Source: Lingula anatina (lineage: Eukaryota; Brachiopoda; Lingulata; Lingulida; Lingulidae). Taken from it: DNA of 31,906 bases. The notes beneath the pieces are model-generated. The model ran no database searches. It saw only the letters and a list, made by a program, of their open reading frames with translations, and was not told the origin of the DNA. Numbering within the stretch: position 1 is the first letter of the stretch; each line of letters opens with the position of its first letter. Position numbers and translations under genes: made by a program. Below, piece by piece: positions 27,714 through 31,906 of the stretch. The stretch spans positions 169,004 through 200,909 of the forward strand of contig NW_019774403.1 of assembly GCF_001039355.2 (NCBI RefSeq). Reading direction: 5' to 3'.

Positions 27714-28620
27714 TATTGAAAAATGTACTTTGTACGAAAATGAAGCAGGAATAGCAGATCAACCTTCACTTGTATATAATTATTTCTAAATTTAATGAAA
27801 AAAAATATTTGAACTCTTTGTCTTTAACTTGGGAAGGAATGTTTGGACCATTGAAGAGTTCATTATGTGATTAGACCAATGTATTGTTGACATCAGTCTT
27901 TTTTAATGCAGTGTAAGCTTGAAAGCATGTGAACACTGTTATATGTGTAGTTCAAAAGGACAAATCTCCTTTTGACATAAAAACGTGGATGACTGATATT
28001 TCTCATTCTTTTAAATTGCAGCAATGGCAGCAGCATTTGCGAATATGATAGGAGCCAGACACCTGATAATAACTCACTTCAGTCAGAGGTACAGGCCAGT
28101 TAATGCAGAGATCACTGATGACTGTGTGAGTACGGGACCATTCCCACTTTATTTGGATCGATCTATCTCCCTGGGGTGTCTCACTTAATTGCTGTCAACT
28201 TAACCAGCTTAAATGTCTGTCATGCCTAGTAAAGCTGTTAGGGGGAAATTATCTTTACCATAGCTGATTCAGTAGTTAGTGAGACCCCCAGGGAGTTAGA
28301 CTGATCCAGATGGATCGATCTCAGCATGGGAACCCAGTCTATGCCTCCAAGGATTGCCTGGGAGATCGGTATAAAAATGGGGACTGATTCTTGTGTATAC
28401 AAAGAGAATACTTGTTTGGGTTATAATTTAGTTTGGGGATTAGTTTGGGATCATAAATAAAGAGACATTCTCAAATTAGAGGTGTATATATTATATAAAG
28501 TTAAACAAAACTAGCCTTTATAAATCAATTGCCACTATTTCAGTTATCCATTATAATGTGATTTAGCTAATTATACTGCTCCTGGACCAACAGTTGTAAT
28601 AAATGGAACTTAGATTAAAA

Positions 28621-28674
<54 letters not shown>

Positions 28675-28806
28675 TTATTTATTTACAAGATGTCAATTTT
28701 ACAGGAGGATCCCAGTGTCTTGACTCTACTCAAAGAAGCACAAGAAGGTTTTGGGTTGGAGAAAGTTACAGCAGCCTTTGACTTGATGAGTTTTACCATT
28801 CGGTAA
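24162..28806 (+). CDS. ELAC1: tRNase Z short form (zinc phosphodiesterase ELAC1), complete
   Basis: Metallo-beta-lactamase-fold endonuclease of the tRNase Z family. It removes 3' trailers from pre-tRNA, and human ELAC1 also repairs tRNAs cut during ribosome quality control. Nine coding exons: 24162-24240, 24536-24651, 25478-25744, 25978-26075, 26523-26618, 26962-27061, 27461-27641, 28022-28125, 28705-28806. They total 1,143 bp (380 residues; human is 363), and all phases match. Visible motifs: [15 protein letters not shown] at the N-terminus, THLHGDH (H60, H62, D64, H65) for zinc binding, [22 protein letters not shown] (D273), HETTLE (H292), GHSTP (H309) and THFSQRY (H331). All catalytic positions appear present. 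The end of exon 3 (25744, donor GTTAGG) is the least certain border, in a poorly conserved linker. Confidence 0.95.
24451..24480 (+). repeat. Poly(T) run of 30 in ELAC1 intron 1
   Basis: An uninterrupted T30 run that may vary in length in the population and may be miscounted in sequencing. It could also be the reversed tail of a retroposed sequence, but nothing recognisable is attached. Confidence 0.8.
24536..24651 (+). CDS. ELAC1: ELAC1 exon 2: zinc-binding HxHxDH motif
   Basis: This exon (residues 27-65) carries [10 protein letters not shown] and ends in FITHLHGDH, the defining metal-binding motif of the metallo-beta-lactamase fold. The exon ends exactly after the motif at a GTAAGG donor. 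A T30 run (24451-24480) lies about 55 bp upstream of the acceptor. Confidence 0.95.
25215..25445 (+). repeat. Degenerate C-rich repeat in ELAC1 intron 2
   Basis: Loosely repeated units around CTGCTTACCCACNNTGTACCCACC, roughly 60 bp apart, run up to about 30 bp before exon 3. The strong strand bias (C/A-rich, G-poor) resembles the CA-rich intronic repeats of the neighbouring XYLB gene. Confidence 0.45.
27666..27713 (+). repeat. (TTTA)n microsatellite, ELAC1 intron 7
   Basis: About 12 tandem TTTA units begin roughly 20 bp after the exon 7 donor. Simple microsatellite. Confidence 0.9.
28133..28343 (-). mobile_element. MITE-like element, copy B, in ELAC1 intron 8
   Basis: Inverted relative to copy A at 5232-5454 and clearly related throughout. 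The left arm (GATCGATCTATCTCCCTGGG) and right arm (CCCAGGGAGTTAGACTGATC followed by GATCGATC) form long imperfect inverted repeats, so the transcript can fold into a hairpin. It begins only about 7 bp after the exon 8 donor (28126) without destroying it. Confidence 0.55.
28623..28670 (+). repeat. (AT)24 microsatellite before ELAC1 exon 9
   Basis: Twenty-four AT units are followed by TTATTTATTTATTTACAAG and then the exon 9 acceptor at 28704. The repeat lies within the likely branch-point region, so length variation could affect splicing of the last exon. Confidence 0.9.
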
Positions 28807-30235
28807 CAAAAACTGCATGCCTTATGAAGATATGACAAAGAGTTTAATGTTGTTGATAAAATCCAGTTATGAATACTACAACACGCACACAAAAGCAGGA
28901 CTGTAATGGATGTGAGTCCATCCAACAGAAGTGACCCACTAATGCCTCTCAGTCTCCAAGGCTGCTGGAGGAGGATTCAAACCCACGCAACAGGGGTGGA
29001 AGGAAGTCGTCTTCTGGGTCTTCCGGAAAACAGTCAGAATTTTTAAGTTTACATTGACAGGCATCTAATTTTTTCTGTCAGAAGATGGTCAGAAATGAAG
29101 GATGGATCAACAAAGATGACTTGGAAGACTATCAGAAAGTATCTCTGTTACTGCCCCTGAGAGCAGTTCATGATCAAGGCTGCAAAATTTATATTGCTAT
29201 GACTTAATGGAATTCCCACTTTAGACCACTGTCCCAAAGTCTATATAAGGCTGTCCAGAAAATTGTATCCTGCAAGTTTAGACACATCCTCACTGAGGCA
29301 TCCACAGCCATATAACAACTTTTGGAGTCTAAGAGTGTGGACTGCATCAAAAAAGCTTAAGAAAGGGCAAAAATGGCTGACAAGGAGAAAGCTCCAGGCC
29401 CAAGCCCAGCCCCAGAAAGTCTATCCCCATGGAGGGGAAGGGGGGCTTGCAGATTTTTAAAATGATAGCTGCGTGCAAGATTTTGACTGCATTGTTGAAG
29501 CTCTGAAGCAAGCCGAGGATAAGTGAGAAAACCACGTTTCTGGGATCACTGAAACATAGTACATTATAGTAAAATGCTCACTATATTCTAATTTAATATT
29601 AGAAAATGTATAGTATTTAAGAATTTATTGATCTGCTTTTGATTTATCCAAATTTGTCAAGATGCTTTTCTCTAAGATATTATATCCAGGCACCCGTTTC
29701 ACAAAAATAAATCGGCTTTTTTGGATAAAATGACTATGTCGTGTTTCACAAAAAGTCGAAAAGGCTGCTTACCTTGTTTTTATGTCTAAGATTTTAGTAC
29801 CTGGCCAGATATCTTTGCTTCCTAAGGAGCTGCCAAAAGTGTCTTACTGGGCCAAATAGCCCCAGTTTCCCCTGTTAACATTCAGGCTTGAAATCACGTC
29901 ACCGAGCTTAAAAATCTTACGTATTAATAGTTTCAAGTATGGACAGTGTTTCTGTATGATACTTAAGCTGCCAGCCTCCATCCCCCACTATTTAACTTCA
30001 TGTCATATTTAATTTAAGTTACACAATCTTCATGTGGGACACTGTCTTGAACTCTTGAACAGAGAAAACAATGATAGCGTTAGTTTTTGTACATATCACC
30101 TCTGACAAATATATATCAATAATTTAAAATGAAAACATTATGAGTACTGTTCGTTCATGTTAACTTTTTATTTGCAAAACTCAGTTTCGTATCTTAAATT
30201 CGATGTAGAAGAGGACATAATAATTAGGAAATTAG
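28807..30235. other. Intergenic region, no gene recognised
   Basis: Between the ELAC1 stop and the broken GPCR copy I find no coding signal with splice support. AATAAA appears at 29706 and may serve ELAC1, giving a 3' UTR of about 900 bases. A stretch at 29700-29760 repeats GTTTCACAAAA twice and may be a small repeat remnant. Confidence 0.4.
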
Positions 30236-30378
30236 GTGAGGGTTTGGACATTTTAAGTTATTTGACGTTTATCGAAAGCAAAACGCGGACAGAGACGCTG
30301 CACTTTTGTCACTGTAGAAATCGTTCTGGTGTTGGCAACAATTATAGGCAACAGGGTTTTTATCCATGAATTATTTTA
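30236..30378 (+). pseudogene. Broken 5' fragment of GPCR gene
   Basis: This segment matches the start of the intact GPCR at 30973. GTTTGGACATTTT, CGAAAGCAA, ACAGAGACG and CACTGTAGAAATC are shared almost exactly and in the same order. The first half reads in one frame (GLDILSYLTFIES against DLDIFDNMTFNES). After a short deletion, the second half continues in another frame as VTVEIVLVLATIIGN, the counterpart of transmembrane helix 1 (ITVEIILALAAVVAN). Homology ends soon after. No start codon is conserved and the frame is broken, so this is a pseudogene fragment left by a tandem duplication. Confidence 0.75.
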
Positions 30379-30864
30379 CTTATTGATCAGTGATATCAGC
30401 ATGACATTATATCTTTAGACAATATCTGGAATTGCTCGCATCCACTTTCGGTAAGTTTTCTATGCCCGGTCATACCAAAGCACATTATAAACTGACACGT
30501 GTTGTCGCATCGAGAACCACCGAACACTCACAGGGGGAAGTAGAGGGTTATGAACTGGTCGTAAGTGTGCTCTAATTGTGAATAATAACTCCGAGTGCCA
30601 AATATGCCGCATCTTTGATTGTATGCTTCCGATGGAGATGAGCTCAATTCACGACTGAACAGATTTATAAAAAGCGTACGTTGCGAAGCCATCAATTATC
30701 AGATATTAACCGGTGCCGTCCTTTTTCTTGTACATTCCAACTAATATGCATTGAAATAAACACATTTAATTATCACTGACAAGAGAAGTCATGGGCTTAC
30801 TGGGAATTCCGTGGACTTGCCGCGCCTCACGTGGCTAAAAACGACAACTGATAGTGTTCCTTCG

Positions 30865-30908
30865 CCAATTTCAAGCCAATTGCATCAATAGCAAGACTGC
30901 TATAAAAG
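30865..30908 (+). promoter_or_regulatory. GPCR core promoter: two CCAAT boxes, C/EBP-ATF element, TATA
   Basis: CCAAT boxes lie at 30865-30869 and 30876-30880. ATTGCATCA (30879-30887; TGATGCAAT on the minus strand) matches the C/EBP-ATF composite element. A TATA box (CTATAAAAG) follows at 30900-30908. Spacing predicts transcription start at about 30930 and a leader of about 45 bases. Confidence 0.55.
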
Positions 30909-30972
30909 CCAGTATAACACGCTCCCAGACAGTTGTCTGTAGGTACAACTCTCATAAAAGGCCGAATCCAAG

Positions 30973-31906
30973 ATGAAAAACGATACATTTCAAGTAGACG
31001 AAGATTTGGACATTTTTGATAATATGACTTTCAACGAAAGCAATACGTCTACAGAGACGCGATCTTGCACTGGGTTAACATGCATGCCGTTCATCACTGT
31101 AGAAATCATCCTAGCGTTGGCAGCAGTTGTAGCCAACAGCTTCTTCATCTTGGCCTTCGTACGTTTTAAGAAACTTCGAAAACAGTCAAATTACCTCTTG
31201 AACAGCCTTGCAGTTGCTGATCTCCTCACGGGACTGCTAGTCATACCGGTATGTATTATAAACGCGTACCTCATGGACAATGTGCCGGCTTTAAACTACC
31301 TCTCATCAGAAAAATACTTCTGTGTGGCAAAGATGAGCATTGGCTCCGGGGTGATGTTTGTGTCCGTCTTTCATCAGCTACTCATTGCAGTCGAAAGATA
31401 CCTCAGGATCTGTCGAAGCATCCAGTATAGAACGATGTTTTCTAAGAAGAGGCTTGTTATAATTATAATTATGACATGGATCTACAGTATCGCTATGAAT
31501 CTCCCTCCTTTGCTTGGTTGGAATAATTGGTCCCCTGAGATAGAATGCAGAACTCTTCGAGTTGTACCACATCATAAGCAGTTCGTTATTGTACCACATG
31601 CAGTAATATGCATGTTGGCAGTGTTTGGGCTGTATGTAGCTATTTTGTGTTATGTCGTAGAACATAGAAATCGAATGAAGAAATACGCTGCCAAGGAAAA
31701 GAAGAAGCAAGACGGCAATATCCATCAGCAGACCCCAGCATCTACAAGTAGTGAGAGAATTTCAGAAAACTCGACCACTACAAGCAGTATCAGTAACTTA
31801 GCTCTTGCCATTTCGTCTGAGGAGTGCGCGGCATCGGTTAAAACCACGGGACACTCTGCACGTTGCCGAGAGGAACACCATGGAAACAAAGATGTTCTTG
31901 TAAAAC
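30973..31906 (+). CDS. Class A GPCR, adenosine-receptor-like, 3' end beyond window
   Basis: An open frame of 311 codons starts at ATG 30973 (context CCAAGATGA) and runs off the window. The extracellular N-terminus has four possible N-glycosylation sites (N3, N17, N21, N24). TM1 is at about 41-63 (N55), TM2 at about 75-96 (LAVADLL, D83), the TM3 Cys is C117, and the DRY position reads ERY (141-143). TM4 holds W169 and leads to LPPLLGWNN (177-185), a motif typical of adenosine A2 receptors. The ECL2 Cys is C192 and TM5 is at about 204-226. A long polar third loop (S/T/K-rich) follows and is unfinished. Family: rhodopsin-like amine/adenosine group. The ligand cannot be assigned because TM6 and TM7 are missing. 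No intron so far, as in many invertebrate receptors of this group. Confidence 0.85.
   Translation, partial: MKNDTFQVDEDLDIFDNMTFNESNTSTETRSCTGLTCMPFITVEIILALAAVVANSFFILAFVRFKKLRKQSNYLLNSLAVADLLTGLLVIPVCIINAYLMDNVPALNYLSSEKYFCVAKMSIGSGVMFVSVFHQLLIAVERYLRICRSIQYRTMFSKKRLVIIIIMTWIYSIAMNLPPLLGWNNWSPEIECRTLRVVPHHKQFVIVPHAVICMLAVFGLYVAILCYVVEHRNRMKKYAAKEKKKQDGNIHQQTPASTSSERISENSTTTSSISNLALAISSEECAASVKTTGHSARCREEHHGNKDVLVK

Noticed and set aside
29373-29465. Small ORF starting MADKEKAPGPSPAPES with good start context
   Set aside because: Only 30 codons, no donor in phase, low-complexity composition; insufficient for a gene.
31378-31725. 115-codon minus-strand ORF opposite the GPCR
   Set aside because: Shadow of the GPCR coding frame; the plus-strand frame has all receptor motifs.

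Overview
This is animal nuclear DNA. It has AT-rich intergenic sequence, many short GT-AG exons, long introns with microsatellites and small transposon-like repeats, and TATA/CCAAT promoters. The gene set (animal-type xylulokinase, short-form tRNase Z, a class A GPCR with a GWNN motif and a bZIP factor) points to a metazoan. Base composition, and a GPCR that is uninterrupted as far as it can be read, suggest a marine invertebrate such as a cnidarian, but I cannot fix the phylum from the sequence.

Layout. Positions 1-3.5 kb hold no gene I can recognise. A poorly resolved minus-strand gene spans about 3.5-8.6 kb; its first exon (signal anchor) and last exon (with poly(A) signal) are visible, its product is not recognised. 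From 9.9 to 15.2 kb lies a plus-strand bZIP transcription factor gene with a TATA promoter carrying two identical CCAAT+TGACATCA modules. Its second exon appears twice because a 1,502-bp block is repeated perfectly on either side of a single N, almost certainly two contig ends that were never merged. From 16.9 to 24.0 kb, minus strand, is a complete XYLB (xylulose kinase) gene: 19 coding exons, 537 residues, all phases consistent. Divergently from it, sharing a 177-bp promoter, runs a complete ELAC1 (short tRNase Z) gene on the plus strand, 24.2-28.8 kb: 9 exons, 380 residues. After about 2 kb of non-coding DNA comes a broken copy of the start of a GPCR gene (about 30.24-30.38 kb), then an intact GPCR gene (from 30973) that runs off the window end in its third intracellular loop.

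How they fit together. XYLB phosphorylates D-xylulose in the glucuronate-xylulose pathway, and ELAC1 processes or repairs tRNA 3' ends; they share a promoter but no pathway. The bZIP gene has the most unusual signals. Its main reading frame extends upstream of the first in-frame AUG. Its leader contains an AUG-UAA start-stop and a four-codon uORF, and a second ORF of 114 codons overlaps the main frame out of phase. Nested hairpins lie just after the main AUG. This resembles the upstream-ORF control of stress bZIPs such as ATF4, although the basic region is closer to the PAR and C/EBP types. A perfect C/EBP-ATF composite element (TGATGCAAT, on the minus strand) sits next to the TATA box of the GPCR gene, so regulation of the GPCR by a stress bZIP is possible but unproven.
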